Assembly: GCF_014529535.1 (NCBI RefSeq)
Contig: NW_023503375.1
Location: 2,666,001-2,730,000, forward strand
From: Bradysia coprophila
Lineage: Eukaryota > Arthropoda > Insecta > Diptera > Sciaridae
Reading direction: 5' to 3'
Length of the DNA stretch: 64,000 bases
The notes under the pieces were generated by a model. It was given only the letters and a program-made list of their open reading frames with translations, did no database searches and was not told the DNA's origin. The position numbers and the translations under genes are program-made. Of this stretch, positions 11,040 through 22,011 are shown one piece after another (within the stretch, counting starts at the first letter, position 1; the number at the start of each line of letters is the position of its first letter).

Positions 11040-11345
11040 TGAATAAAACTTACTTTGCTGGTACGGCCAATTTCAACTTCCCCTGCTAAATGACTCTAGC
11101 TCTACAAGATAAACGTATCTGCACCGAACGATTTCTTATTTGAATGAATATTCTTTGTAGAGGTCAGACATAACAACTAAACGTGTAGTAAGTAACAACA
11201 ATAATATAATGACAGTAACTATGAATGTGCTGCCATCCCCTACTTGTTCCCAAAAGTTAACAACTGAAAACAGATGGCAGCATATTTTGTGTTTGCATGT
11301 TTAAATATCCAGAAGAACTTTTAGTATTTGCTGTACTTACAAGTC
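11040..11345. other. Non-coding right interior of the EnSpm-like element
   Basis: This 300-bp stretch lies upstream of the minus-strand genes and next to the right array. It probably carries their promoter. I see no clear TATA box and no other feature. Confidence 0.35.
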
Positions 11346-11349
11346 GACG

Positions 11350-12085
11350 AGAATATTTCCTTTGAATGAGACCTCTCAACCGGTCTCAAAAGTCGAAGCA
11401 CAATATTTCCTTTGAATGAGACCACTCAATCGGTCTCAAAAGTCGAACAAAATATTTTCTTCAAACGAGACCACTCAACCGGTCTCAAAAGTCGAAGCAA
11501 AATATTTTCTTCAAACGAGACCACTCAACCGGTCTCAAAAGTCCAAGAAAATATTTTCTTCAAACGAGACCACTCAACCGGTCTCAAAAGTCGAAGCAAA
11601 ATATTTTCTTCAAACGAGACCACTCAACCGGTCTCAAAAGTCGAAGCAAAATATTTTCTTCAAACGAGACCGCTCAACCGGTCTCAAAAGTCCAAGAAAA
11701 TATTTTCTTCAAACGAGACCACTCAACCGGTCTCAAAAGTCGAAGCAAAATATTTTCTTCAAACGAGACCACTCAACCGGTCTCAAAAGTCGAAGCAAAA
11801 TATTTTCTTCAAACGAGACCACTCAACCGGTCTCAAAAGTCGAAGCAAAATATTTTCTTCAAACGAGACCACTCAACCGGTCTCAAAAGTCAAAGAAATT
11901 ATTTTCTTCAAACGAGACCACTCAACCGGTCTCAAAAGTCGAAGCAAAATATTTTCTTCAAACGAGACCACTCAACCGGTCTCAAAAGTCAAAGAAAATA
12001 TTTTCTTCAAACGAGACCACTCAACCGGTCTCAAAAGTCGAAGAAAATATTTTCTTTAAATGAGACCACTCAACCAACCTCAAAA
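11350..12085. repeat. 49-bp tandem array, right, ~15 copies, inverted to the left array
   Basis: The unit is GAGACCACTCAACCGGTCTC plus AAAAGTCGAAGCAAAATATT and related spacers, the reverse complement of the 4196-5300 array. Spacer variants AAGTCGAAG, AAGTCCAAG and AAGTCAAAG alternate, suggesting a higher-order duplication of about two units. Open frames across it on the plus strand are artefacts. Confidence 0.9.
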
Positions 12086-12219
12086 GTTTTAGCAAAGAGA
12101 CTACTTGTTCATGCTCAAGCGGTCGGGTCTACGAACAGGACAGCAATGAGGCTACTCATCTAGCCTCGGAAATTGTAACAACGGTTCAAAATTAGAACTC
12201 CAAATAGATATATCTGATT

Positions 12220-12302
12220 TAGCAGCACGTGTAACATCGATGGCCGTCCGAGTTGAAAGTTAAGCATCATTCGTCGCGGTTAGTACTTGGATGGGTGACC
12301 GG
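12220..12302 (+). rRNA. 5S rRNA-like fragment (pseudogene or SINE head)
   Basis: ACATCGATGGCCGTCCGAG, then AAGTTAAGCATC, then CGCGGTTAGTACTTGGATGG and GTGACCG follow the order of eukaryotic 5S rRNA, including the internal promoter elements (box A-like AGTTAAGC and the C-box region). The true 5' end and the last ~20 nt are missing or unrecognisable. It is followed by A-rich sequence with ACATTACAAAAAGGT, as a 5S-derived SINE would be. It lies inside the EnSpm-like element between two arrays. Confidence 0.7.
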
Positions 12303-12484
12303 AAAAAACATTACAAAAAGGTAAAAAAAAAATATTACTAATGATTCTACATAATTTCAGTCAATTTGGTCTAGCGAATTATAAGAAAAGTAAAGGGCAG
12401 TGGCCATCTATGAACTCAACAGAGAATTACAAATATTCACAAAAAAAAATCTTCCAATAAATAATATCGAACGAAGAAATGTCT

Positions 12485-12830
12485 CAATGGTCAAAAAGCA
12501 ATATGAGAAGTCTCAAATGGTCTAGGAAAAACTCAAAAAAGAGAAGTCTCAAACAGTCTAGAAAAAACTCAAAAAAGAGAAGTCTCAAACGGTCTAGAAA
12601 AAACTCAAAAATGAGAAGTCTCAAACAGTCCAGAAAAAACTCAAAAAAGAGAAGTCTCAAAAAGTCTAGAAAAAACTCAAAAAAGTAGTCTCAAACGGTC
12701 TAGAAAAAACTCAAAAATGAGAAGTCTTAAACAGTCCAGAAAAAACTCAAAAAAGAGAAGTCTCAAAAAGTCTAGAAAAAACTCAAAAAAGAGAAGTCTC
12801 AAACGGTCTTTTTTATCCTCAAAAATGGTT
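12485..12830. repeat. ~33-38-bp AAGTCTCAAACGGTCTAG tandem array
   Basis: About ten degenerate units contain GAGAAGTCTCAAACGGTCTA and AAAAAACTCAAAAA. They keep the GTCTC/GGTCT motif of the other arrays but with a different unit. A Lys/Arg/Ser-rich frame across it is a by-product of the repeat. Confidence 0.8.
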
Positions 12831-12857
12831 TAAATAAGAGCGTATGTTTCTTCTCAT

Positions 12858-13200
12858 CATAATGAGACCACTCAACCAGTCTCACAACGTCTAACAAATC
12901 CAAAATGAGACCACTCATCCAGTCTCACAACGTCTCACAACGTCTCACAAACCCAAAATGAGACCACTCATCCAGTCTCACAACGTCTAACAAATCCAAA
13001 ATGAGACCACTCATCCAGTCTCACAACGTCTCACAAACCCAAAATGAGACCACTCATCCAGTCTCACAACGTCTTACAAATCCAAAATGAGACCACTCAT
13101 CCAGTCTCACAACGTCTAACAAATCCAAAATGAGACCACTCATCCAGTCTCACAACGTCTAACAAATCCAAAATGAGACCACTCATCCAGTCTCGAACAT
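12858..13200. repeat. 43-bp GAGACCACTCATCCAGTCTC tandem array
   Basis: About eight units contain GAGACCACTCATCCAGTCTC then ACAACGTCTAACAAATCC, with a 43-bp period (ATGAGA at 12958, 13001 and 13044). This is the outermost array at the right end, positioned like the ~100-bp repeat at the left end but different in unit. Confidence 0.85.
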
Positions 13201-13374
13201 CCTCCATAAATTTTGGAAATGAGACTACTCATCACTCTCGGATGAATTCCGATGAATTTTTGGATGAATTTTAGGTCTCAAAGGTTCGAAATACGTAGCC
13301 TCATCGAGTCTCATCTCCATATAAAAATTTCAGCCTCAAAAAGGTCTCACCGACACCTTTTTTTTTTACCCGGG

Positions 13375-14491
13375 CATCCAATATCTTGAATGCTATTTCG
13401 TAAGATTCTTGTTTCTTATCTTTAAGAAGGAACGTAATAGATAAGATAGCCTTACTTCGTTCGACTGGTTCAGTTTTCCACTGTCCACTCTCAACGTACC
13501 AAAGCATGTACGATTGTTTAAACCCAATCGGAGCCATCTTGAACGTTCCGTCGGACATTGCACTTTTCGATCTGAAAAAACGTTCCACCAAAAATTTGAT
13601 ACCCAAAACCACAACGCCAGCAATTACATCCTGCCCGATCAAGTAATAATCCTCCGGTTCTGTTCGCATCGACTTGACGATTTTCGTGCTGATTTTATCG
13701 ATTACGTTGTCATCAATTTTCACAGCATCTGGTGTTATTGCTGACTTTCGATGAGAAGCTTTATTTAAAGCAGCAACCGCACGATCGTAGGTCTTATATC
13801 CGGAAGCAATGTCAGCTGCAGTGACATTGTTGTGATCAGCCGAGGCAGTGAGGATTTTTGAATGTGTGTCATATACCGCCTTGCTCGATCCGCCATACTT
13901 GCTCTTGATTACAACAGCGTTGTTCTTAACTGTTCGAGCAAAAGCCGTACCATAAAATTCCACGGAACACTCTACATGGTGCAATTCGACTCTGACTTGA
14001 AAAATTTCGACTCTGTCCATTAAAATTGCGGCTTCTTTGGCATCCAACCCGTTCCTTTTGTCTTTCGCGCACAATTGTCTGCACTTTTTGCATTCGTATC
14101 GGGGGTATTTTCCACGTCGCCGAAGAGTGTACTCACAGCCCAAATCATACTCGTCGACCGTGCCGAAAATGACGAAAAACGATGGATTGTCTCGTTTGGT
14201 TGTTAGCTTGGTCTTCATAATGGAAGGTTTATGACCTTCACTTATCAATGAGTTGGTCAGAATTTTTTCATCGGTGGACAGGAACGCGCAATCGTCTAAA
14301 CAAATTAGGACTCCTTAAGTTTGTTTCATCAAATTTGTTTAGGTGAATTCACCTGCGTCGAGGTCAGCTTCAGAGCTTACCGCAGCACCATTGCCAGATG
14401 ATGGTTCTATGTTGGCATTTGAAAAGTTATTAACCTGTCTTCGAATGTCGTTATGAGAGAATTTTACCTTCACTTCACAGCAAATTGTCAT
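13375..14491 (-). pseudogene. MULE transposase, N-terminal half (split by insertion)
   Basis: This is the 5' part of a DDE transposase acting on the MULE ends. An ATG at 14491 opens an exon to 14353 (donor GTGAAT), which joins in frame to an exon starting at 14295 (acceptor TTTAG). A Cys/His cluster (ECKKCRQLC, then HHVEC) resembles a zinc-binding N-terminal domain of the FLYWCH type. The catalytic core begins at SDGTFKMAPIGFKQSY, where D is the expected first catalytic aspartate. The reading frame runs into the inserted EnSpm-like element at 13374. The rest lies at 2905-3838. Further 5' exons are possible. The protein cannot be made intact from this copy. Confidence 0.85.
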
Positions 14492-14639
14492 GCTGTACAA
14501 TCAAATCAATCGACGTTATTGCTTTCGAGTTTCCAATCTTGGGCTCGTCGATAGAATGCGCGTCGACGTGTTCTGCGAATTATATATGCGTTTCGAATGG
14601 TCGCTATTTAAAATTGTAATATGCCACTACTACCTGAGC

Positions 14640-14990
14640 CTGAGTCTGAATCGTTGGACTCTACTATAATCATTTTAACTGATTCGAAATCAGACTCCCC
14701 TTGTAACGTATCCTCCTCATCAACGGACATCACCTCAACTGGAACATCGATCAATCCATCAGAATGTGTGGTGGGTCTCTTTTTTGTAATATTGTAATAT
14801 TTTACCTGTTTCCATTGCTAAACGGAGCTGAAGTCTACGGACTCCACCCAGAATGAAACCAGCAGCCTCCGCCTCGCTTTTACATTCCGATAATTGCTTT
14901 TCAAAAATCAAAAGCTCGCTGTCTGGAATAATTATATTTTTTTCCAATTGTAATTGACCAGTAACCTTGTAGAACTCGCATTTAAGGTCT
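14640..14990 (-). CDS. Possible upstream exons of the MULE gene or a small second gene
   Basis: Two minus-strand open stretches have exon-like borders. About 14808-14990 encodes a peptide including KNIIIPDSELLIFEKQLSEC and ends at a GTAAAA donor. About 14640-14785 encodes an acidic Asp/Ser-rich peptide ending at GTAGTA. They lie directly upstream of the transposase start and could be 5' exons of it or an accessory gene. I recognise no domain and the splice borders are weak, so this is tentative. Confidence 0.3.
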
Positions 14991-14999
14991 GGATTCGCT

Positions 15000-15650
15000 C
15001 CGAGTTAAACTTATCCATTTTCTTTTCAAATGAATTATTTTTCGCGAAATTACACGTGACTTTTACGCACAAACTAAACGATATAATATTCGCAAATTTT
15101 CCGTCAAAAAAATCACGGAATGAGTGATCGTTTTTTCTTATTTCAATAAGATCGTTTATAGGAGTTATAGTTTATAGGAGCTTGTGAGACAAATTATTGA
15201 ATTTCTCTCTGTGCCTTCAAAGCCATAGCTTTTTTGCGACCTTTTTTAAAAGGACGAATTTCCTACGTTTTCCAGCGAAAGGACGGAAAACGACAATTCC
15301 TCCAAGACATCGCACCTTTTATGCAAGATTTCGTAAAAGGACAAATTTTCTAGTTTGGAGACAAATTATTGAATTTCTCTCGGTGCCTTCAAAGCCATAG
15401 CTTCATTATGTAAAAAGTCAAATTTCTTAGTTTTGACTGCGAAAACTCGCAAAATGACAAATTTATTGACTCACAGACTCAATCATAACTTCCAGATTAA
15501 AATGAGTTAGCACAAAACTGGCACACAAGCTTCGTTGCGTGTGCCAAATTCTCAAAAACCTAGGAAAAAAGGTAATCTGGCACATGTGCTAGATTCCACT
15601 TCATGTAAGGAATTTGGCACACGCTACCCGTGTGCCAAATTCTCGGATCC
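15000..15650. repeat. MULE right subterminal region with a 44-bp direct repeat
   Basis: No gene is evident. A sequence beginning AGACAAATTATTGAATTTCT occurs twice (about 15189-15235 and 15359-15405) with one mismatch and a period of about 170 bp. From 15500 the terminal TTTGGCAC/GTGCCAAA motifs recur and run to the right end. Confidence 0.6.
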
Positions 15651-15734
15651 CCTTTGAAGTCAAAGTACTTTTTCATTTCATACAGTGTCGTTATCAGTTT
15701 AAGTTTTTGATTGTTTGTAATAGTTTAGTTTAGT

Positions 15735-16702
15735 TTAGTATGAGTGGGTGGGGCGAACCCCTGCACCTAAGCCTCCAGTGGGCCTGTTGTGCTTACCCAT
15801 TATGTTATGTGGGAGGATGTAGGCTCCTAGGCATTTGGCTCTTTCAGTTATGTACGCTGGGCATTTACATAGGAAGTGTTCGGATGATTCTATTTCTCCA
15901 CATTTGTTGCAGTGGGGGTCGTTGTGTACGCCGATTGTATGGGCGTGTTTGTTTAGGAAACAGTGACCTGTGAGGACGCCGGTGATTCTTTTGATGTTTT
16001 TCTTGCTAAGCGATAGGAAGTATCTTGACTTCTTTTGGATAATTGAGATGTTGTTTTTAGATTGGCGGGCGTGGGTGATAGACTTCCAATGTTTCGTGAA
16101 AGCTTTTTTTTCCATTCTAGGTTTACTTTTTTGAAATAAGATGGGGGAGCTTTTAGTCGAGGCTCTGGCCCTAGAGGCAGTTTTTCTGCGCCTGCTCTTG
16201 CAAGCTCGTCGGCCAGTTCGTTACCTTCAATATTACTGTGTCCTGGTACCCATAATATGGTTACTGTGTTGGTTGAGGCGAGTCTTTGGATGGTATCGTA
16301 GCAATTCAACACCAGAGCCGATTGGAATTTAAAGGCACTGATAGCGTCAATTGAACTTTGGCTGTCCGAACAGATGCAGATTTTTTGATCGTGGGTGTTT
16401 CTGATCAGGAGTTTCCTGCCACAGCTAAGGATGCCATAGATTTCGGATTGGAATATTGTGGCCGTTCTCCCCAATGGGAATGAGTGAGATTCTTCCGTTT
16501 CTCGGCAGTATATGCCTACACCAGCGAGGTTGGTTTTTCTGGATCCGTCTGAGAACCAAGTGAAATTGCTGTCGTTGTCGATAGCCTTATTTACTAACCA
16601 ATCATTCCTAGATGGGAATTTGGTTGTAAATTGTTTGTCGAATCGGTAGGTTGGGGTGATGGTATCAACTGGCATGCCAATTTCTGGATTCTCGGATTCC
16701 AT
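15735..16702 (-). pseudogene. Retrotransposon ORF2, RNase H and C-terminal zinc motif
   Basis: FSDGSRKTNLAGVGIY, a Glu in QSEIYGIL, CSDSQSSIDA and WVPGHSNIEGNELADELA give the D-E-D-D active-site pattern of RNase H. A frame change near 15960-16115 leads to HCNKCGEIESSEHFLCKCP, the C-terminal Cys/His motif of these elements. The stop at 15735 overlaps the start of the (AAACT)n tail. Confidence 0.85.
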
Positions 16703-18330
16703 TTTGGTCCACAGGCTGGCGTGACCATAGCATAGAGGTCAGTTTGTCAGTTTGTTCTATTGAGAGGGCCCTTGGACCATAGTTAGTTTTGATTAGTTGT
16801 GAGGATTGGTGCAATCTCAGGCAGGTGGCTCTGGCTGCTGATTCTATGTAGATGTGCCATGGTTCGATATTGAGCATTGCCTCTAAGGCTGCTGTTGGGG
16901 TGGTTTTCATCGCACCTGTGATGCTAATCAGAGCAAGTCTTTGGATTTTAGCTAATTGTTTTTGGACTGATTTTATGTGGCAACGCGGCCACCAAATGAA
17001 CGAGGCAAATGCTATTCTTGGACGTACTATCGCGGTATAAATCCAGTGTGAGACTTTAGGTTTGAGACCCCAGTTTTTACCGATAGCGCTACGGCACATC
17101 CACAGGGTTGACAGACCTTTTTGAAGGCAGAGTTTAGCGTGAGGAATGAAGCTGAGCTTATTGTCTAAGGTTAGGCCTAGAATTTTTGCCGAAGTGGATA
17201 ATTCGATTGCTTTACCGAAGATTACTGGTGCTTTAAAGCCTGATACTTTCCTTTTTTTTTTGTGAAAAGAACTAGTTTCGTTTTCTCCGTATTTACCGTT
17301 TGTTCTTGCTGTCTGCACCAATTTTCTATTAATTTGAAAGCGTTTTGCATAAGATCGCAGAGGGTGTTTATAAATGCGCCAATTAGGATGACGCTTAGGT
17401 CATCGGCAAAACTTTGTGAGAAGTAGCCTGAGTCGTTGAGGATTTTCAGAAGGCTGTCTTTCACTAAGATGTAGAGTAGCCTTTGGTGACTGTGATGGCT
17501 ATGGTTACACCATTGAGACTTGCTGATACGATTCTACTGCTAAGCATGGCGTAAATCCAGCTAGTGATTGTTTGATCGAAATTGTGATCCACACACGCGT
17601 TGGTAATTCCGAGGAATGTCATGTTACCGAAAGCGTTAGACAGGTCGATGAGTCCACCGAGTGCAAATTGGCTGTGTTCGAAAGCCTTTTCTATTCTGTG
17701 TGTTAATTGGTGCAGTGCTGTTTCTGCAGACTTTTTAGATTGGTAGGCGTTGGTTCGGGTGTATAGGGAATTGTCTCAGGATTCCGTCCCTAAGGTATCT
17801 GTCGATAAGTCTTTCCAGTGTTTTTAACACGAACGATGTGAGGCTGATGGGTCGAAAAGCTTTGGCTAGTGTGTAATCTAACTGCCCTAGTTTAGGGAAT
17901 ACTACTTTTGCTCCTCTCCAAGCTTGTGGAATGTGAATGTATTGAATACTAGCGATAAATATTTTTTGCAGGGAGTTTGCGATGAGCCCACAACCATTTT
18001 GTAACATTATGGGAATGATGTCATCTGCACCGGGGGATTTGATCGCAGTAAATGAGTGTATAGCCCATTTGATTTTGTCTTCTGTTATGATTTCTTCGGT
18101 AACTTTAATGTCACCCGTTCTTAACAAGTTGGTTGGAATTGTTGGGCTGTTTCCCGCGGTAGTGTAGAGCCTGGGAAATGGAAATCCAACAAGTGATTTA
18201 GGGTGGAGGCTGCGTCTTCAGTGAATTCTCCGGATGGTAATTTAAGGGTTCCGATAGCGCAAAGAGGGTCTTTAGCTAGTGATTTGACTAGCTGGGAAGT
18301 GGCAGAAGAGGATGTTACAGAGGCGCACAT
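16665..18330 (-). pseudogene. Retrotransposon ORF2, reverse transcriptase part (several frameshifts)
   Basis: The pieces lie in shifting frames. 17735-18127 has KSPGADDIIPIML and FRPISLTSFVLKTLERLIDR (palm entry motifs). 17222-17464 has the catalytic SFADDL at about 17395-17411. 16665-17260 has ILGLTLDNKLSF and VRPRIAFAS (thumb). The sequence around 17465-17735 is also RT-like on inspection but not open. The disruptions show an old, dead copy. Confidence 0.8.
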
Positions 18331-19393
18331 TTGTCTCCATAGGAGTCTCTGGCAGTCTCTGGCAGTTCCTGATGGCTCTGTTATATTTCTTTTGTGCTAG
18401 TCGTCTGCTTGCTAAATTCTCTGGTCTACCGTCCTTTGCTCGATTGAAGGCGGTTCTTAGTTCCTTTCTTAATTTTTTGATATCTGGTGTAAAGAATTCT
18501 GCTGCTCTACCTGAATGTATGGTTTTTTCAGGGCAGGCTACTTTGAAGCTATGAGTCAGAGCGTTGTTTAAGGCGCTGGCTGCTAGGTCTAGCTCTGCTG
18601 CTGAATTGATTGATGAGACTTTTGGGGTTATTTGTTCTAGTTCTTTGTTGAACTTTTCCCAGTCTGTTGCCTTAGGGTTTCTAATTTTGGACTTTTCAAT
18701 GAAGTCTGTTTTGATATGGAAGGTAATACAACGGTGGTCTGATGTGAGAATTTTATTTGTAACTTTCCAGTTCTTGAACATGTGCGCTGTATGTATTGAA
18801 GACAGGGTAATGTCTAGGACCTCTTTCCTGTTTATTGTTACAAAAGTGGGCTCTCTGCCCCGGTTGAGAGTGATTAGATTAGATGCTAATAGAAAGTCTA
18901 GAAGGGCGTCAACTTGTTGGTTGCAGTCCGTGCTACCCCAAACCGTGTGATGGGAGTTGGCGTCGCAGCTACATAGTAGCGGTAGGTTGCATGATTTCGA
19001 GTAATTTACTAGTTCGATAAATTCATTGTTGGGAGGCAGGTTGTTAGCGTCATACGGGATGTAGATTGATGCGACAATCATTTTTGCTTCCTTTCCTTGA
19101 ACTTTGTATTTCAGTATTGCCGCGGTGAGATCACCTCTACAGAATTGTCTTAGTGGCAGAATGTCAATGTTTTTTGATGATAGAATACAAGTTCTAATCT
19201 TCTCAGGGCCTATGTAGCTGATTATGTTAAACCATCGAAGGTCTAATTTGCTTATGGAGTTTTTCCTAATGTAAGGTTCTTGAACTAGTATAATGAAAGA
19301 ATTGGACTCTAAGGAGGTTTTGTTGAGTTCCAGTGATGCGGCGACGCAGTGTTGAATGTTAATTTGTGCGAATGCTAATTTGCTGTTTGACAT
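18272..19393 (-). pseudogene. Retrotransposon ORF2, endonuclease part
   Basis: An ATG at 19393 starts an apurinic-type endonuclease domain: AQINIQHC at the start, ILVQEPY, VASIYIP, CDANSHHTVWG and ITSDHRCITFHI-type landmarks (here LTSDHRCITF). It nicks target DNA for target-primed reverse transcription. The frame ends at 18272; the reverse transcriptase follows in other frames. Confidence 0.85.
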
Positions 19394-19689
19394 CTAACTG
19401 AGTCTATTTCCAGGATTATAAATGTTGCCGGGCACTGTCCTGATATTGGCTGTGACTTGTCTTGGTATTAAAATACTGATGAGGGTGGGCGCCTGTGGAT
19501 GCCTCAGTACTGAGAGAGTTAAAACAATATTCATTTTAGTATGCCGCAATTTATTGAACGAGAGAAAAAAAAACAGTTTTTGAATATCAGAAGGTAAATG
19601 GTTGCAGTAGATTAGCGTTATTGTACATATTGCGTAGATCATGTTCACTGTTCGAATGGTTTATTGGTGACGGACATTTTGATGGTTCC

Positions 19690-20517
19690 TAACCTAACAT
19701 GTGGACGGAACCCTATGTTCTTGAGCGCTTGAGCAGACCCATGTACCAGGTTTGCTTTCCTTTATCAACTTTCGTGCGGAAACCGTACTTTCAAAACTTC
19801 GTGTCGATTGTTGCGTTTTGTGCGTTGATGATGGAGAAGAGAGCTGGTGGAAGAAATGTTGGGTGTGGCATCTGGAATGATGCTTTTAACAAAGTGGGTG
19901 GTGGGCCCACAACTGACACTGATAGTTGGGCATTATCCCAAAGACCCCTGGAGCTCTGGTACCGTCTTTTCTACCCAATTCTTGGTGAATGAGTTGCTGC
20001 AGATTAGTCGGAGCTTAGTTCCATCGAAGCACGGTGGTTCATCGAAATTCAACTGTTCGATGTCATCATTAGCGAAGAGCGCTGTGCTCAATTTTTCTTG
20101 TAGGATGTCGCTTTGGTCGGTTGTCATATCCGGTACGCCCTCGGCTGATTGAATGTATATTACGTGGCCATCGCTGGTGGCTTTAACCACATATGCCATT
20201 GTTGTGTTGGCGAATAGAACGGTACGTAGTTTCTTAGCAGGGTTTCGATTGTCCGCCAACGAGTTATTGTTGCTTCTTCCTCTTTTCGCTTTATCGTTGT
20301 CTCGGTTATCCACAAGTGTACTGTTTGACATCGAATCTTTGTTGTTGCCAGTGGATGTCCCGTGAATTAATCTCACATACAAATTCGATAGGTTGCTGGA
20401 TATGTTGTTGATTTGGTTTTCCAGGTCGCTCGGCGGTTTTGGAGAAGCTGATTCGTCCGGGTATAGAAGCTCTTGTTCGCGTTGCTCGTCGATTTCGATA
20501 GGAACGGGCGGTGGCAT
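19690..20517 (-). pseudogene. Retrotransposon ORF1 protein (frameshifted)
   Basis: An ATG at 20517 gives 194 residues (Pro/Glu-rich N-terminus, Asn/Lys/Arg-rich middle, then a folded region with AYVVKATSDGHVIYIQSAEG) to a stop at 19933. Homologous-looking sequence continues in another frame (WDNAQLSVSVV ... ALSSIINAQN) to about 19700, as in LOA-type ORF1 proteins with a DUF4780-like C-terminus. At least one frameshift separates the two. In intact relatives this protein binds the element's RNA. Confidence 0.65.
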
Positions 20518-21248
20518 GACCCCTTGTTTCCTGTTGGAGATTGAGGATGTTAAGTGCCGGTGTTTTCAGATAACTTACTTTGTGGTGCTGTTTGGCGAGT
20601 GACGATTCTATTGGAGTTATTTCGATTATCGTCGAGATCCAATAATGTATCTTCCAAAAATGGCGGCTGATGATTACATAAGAATATAAGGCACATGGTT
20701 GGAATGCTTGGAAAAGACATTCAGAACTTGGTGAGAATATAATTGAACTTACGTGTACGAAAAACGCCAGGTGATACCGATTAGATGCAAATTTTGATTG
20801 GTAATTCGACCCTTTTTTCCCAGTGATGGAAATTGTATCAGTCACGATGTCTGTAGAAATTTTTCTTTTGTATTGAAATGTTGTGATTAAAACTGGTGTT
20901 GCTGACTCAACATTTTCAACAGTATTGAGATCTGTGTATTGGCAATTGTTAACTGAGGTATAAGCTTTATGTCCGACTGGGACATTGTAATTTAGATTTG
21001 TGATTGACTCGGCGAGAGTCTTTCGTAAGTGTGTGTGCACTTTTTGCTCGGTGAGAGCGGTCATTTCGATTGATTGATGTCTGACGAGGACCTTTTTACT
21101 TGAAATAGTGATCAGCTCGACGAGAGCGTAATATATGATTTTGTGATAAGCGAGAGAGCATGTGTTATTGCGCTGTATGCGTGAGCACCTGCGATTATGT
21201 TTGTTATCTATGTAATTGTTGGGTAAGACTGCATGATTGTTTGTAATA

Positions 21249-22011
21249 ATATTTATCATCTTTTGACTCATAGAAAATTTTATTTAGTAGAAATAGGAGC
21301 GACGAAATGTTTGATTCTATGTCTTTCCAAGCTTTTTCGGTTATATCACATACACTGATGCTACTGCTCATTACTTTTGAAGTATTGGTCAATAACGGCA
21401 TTTCCTGAATCGTTGATTCAACTGGAATATGAACAATGGGGTTTTGCTTATTCTTTGTAGCCAAAAATTACATGTGAACCGAAATGTTCCTATCTCGTCA
21501 GCTCTAAATGTTTTCAGTACACGAATTCACTTTATGCTAGTGCTCTTGATATTTACATATTGTTTGATGGCGAAAGAACGAGTTATTGGAAATGAAAAAA
21601 TACATTGACAAGCACTATCGATTCGATAGTATCGAAGCGAGGAATCGATGTACTGGACTTTTGGAAACCTACCCATACAATCTAGTTCTTTGGTCATTGA
21701 ACAAGATTTTTCGAATGGCGTGGATGTGGTCAGTCCAAACACATCGTTTACTTGAAAAAACTTTACAGACAAAAATGTGCCTCAAATATTGATACAAAAC
21801 GTAATTTCTAATGAAGAACAGATATGGCTATTTTCACATTACTTCTCAGAATTTTACAAAATTCAATGGAGTTCTACAGAACAACAAAAAAATTAAGATG
21901 AAATTCTTGTGAGTTTTATAAAATTCCCAGGAGTAATGTGGATATCTGCTGGCATTAGCCATATATTATCGTTTCTTTATAAAACTCTAAATTGTGCATT
22001 TCAAATATTTC
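21249..22011. other. Interior of outer transposon, no recognised gene
   Basis: Short frames (for example 81 codons at 21527-21772, minus) show no recognisable domain. The DNA belongs to the outer element, between the retrotransposon and the right CAGGTC array. Confidence 0.5.

Larger units (their letters stand above)
3839..13374 (-). mobile_element. CACTA/EnSpm-like (CMC) DNA transposon, 9.5 kb
   Basis: The ends are CCCGGGTAAAAA and TTTTTACCCGGG, flanked by CA on both sides (3837-3838, 13375-13376). Both ends carry tandem arrays built on GAGAC/GTCTC, left and right in inverted orientation, which is the subterminal-repeat architecture known from EnSpm/CACTA elements. Inside on the minus strand are a large DDE transposase of the animal EnSpm type (8107-10566) and a five-exon second protein (5561-7835). 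The element sits in the MULE transposase gene, and removing it with one CA restores that reading frame, which fixes the borders. Confidence 0.85.
2230..15650 (-). mobile_element. Mutator-like (MULE) transposon, interrupted
   Basis: The 9-bp CCTTTGAAG directly flanks the element (2221-2229 and 15651-15659). The ends are GGGTAGGGTAATTTGGCAC on the left and GGATCCGAGAATTTGGCAC on the right (reverse complement), and further TTTGGCAC/GTGCCAAA copies follow inside both ends. It encodes a MULE-type DDE transposase on the minus strand. A 9-bp duplication is typical of that superfamily. Without the 9.5-kb inserted element it is about 3.9 kb. It lies inside the outer transposon. Confidence 0.85.
15723..21234 (-). 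mobile_element. Non-LTR retrotransposon with RNase H (LOA/I-like), degenerate
   Basis: The 14-bp GATTGTTTGTAATA flanks the element (15709-15722 and 21235-21248). On the minus strand the 3' end is a short (AAACT)n tail directly after the last stop codon, so there is almost no 3' untranslated region. Order on the minus strand: 5' region, ORF1 (nucleic-acid-binding), endonuclease, reverse transcriptase, RNase H, C-terminal CCHC-like motif. RNase H places it in the I/LOA/R1 groups; ORF1 points to LOA. Frameshifts make it inactive. It inserted into the outer transposon, 50 bp from the MULE. Confidence 0.85.

Noticed and set aside
11412..12063. Overlapping plus-strand frames of 215 codons in the right array
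   Set aside because: Same artefact as the left array, on the opposite strand because the array is inverted.
20306..21271. Minus-strand frame of 321 codons in the retrotransposon 5' region
   Set aside because: Crosses the element's 5' border and duplication and overlaps the real ORF1 in another frame; no domain.
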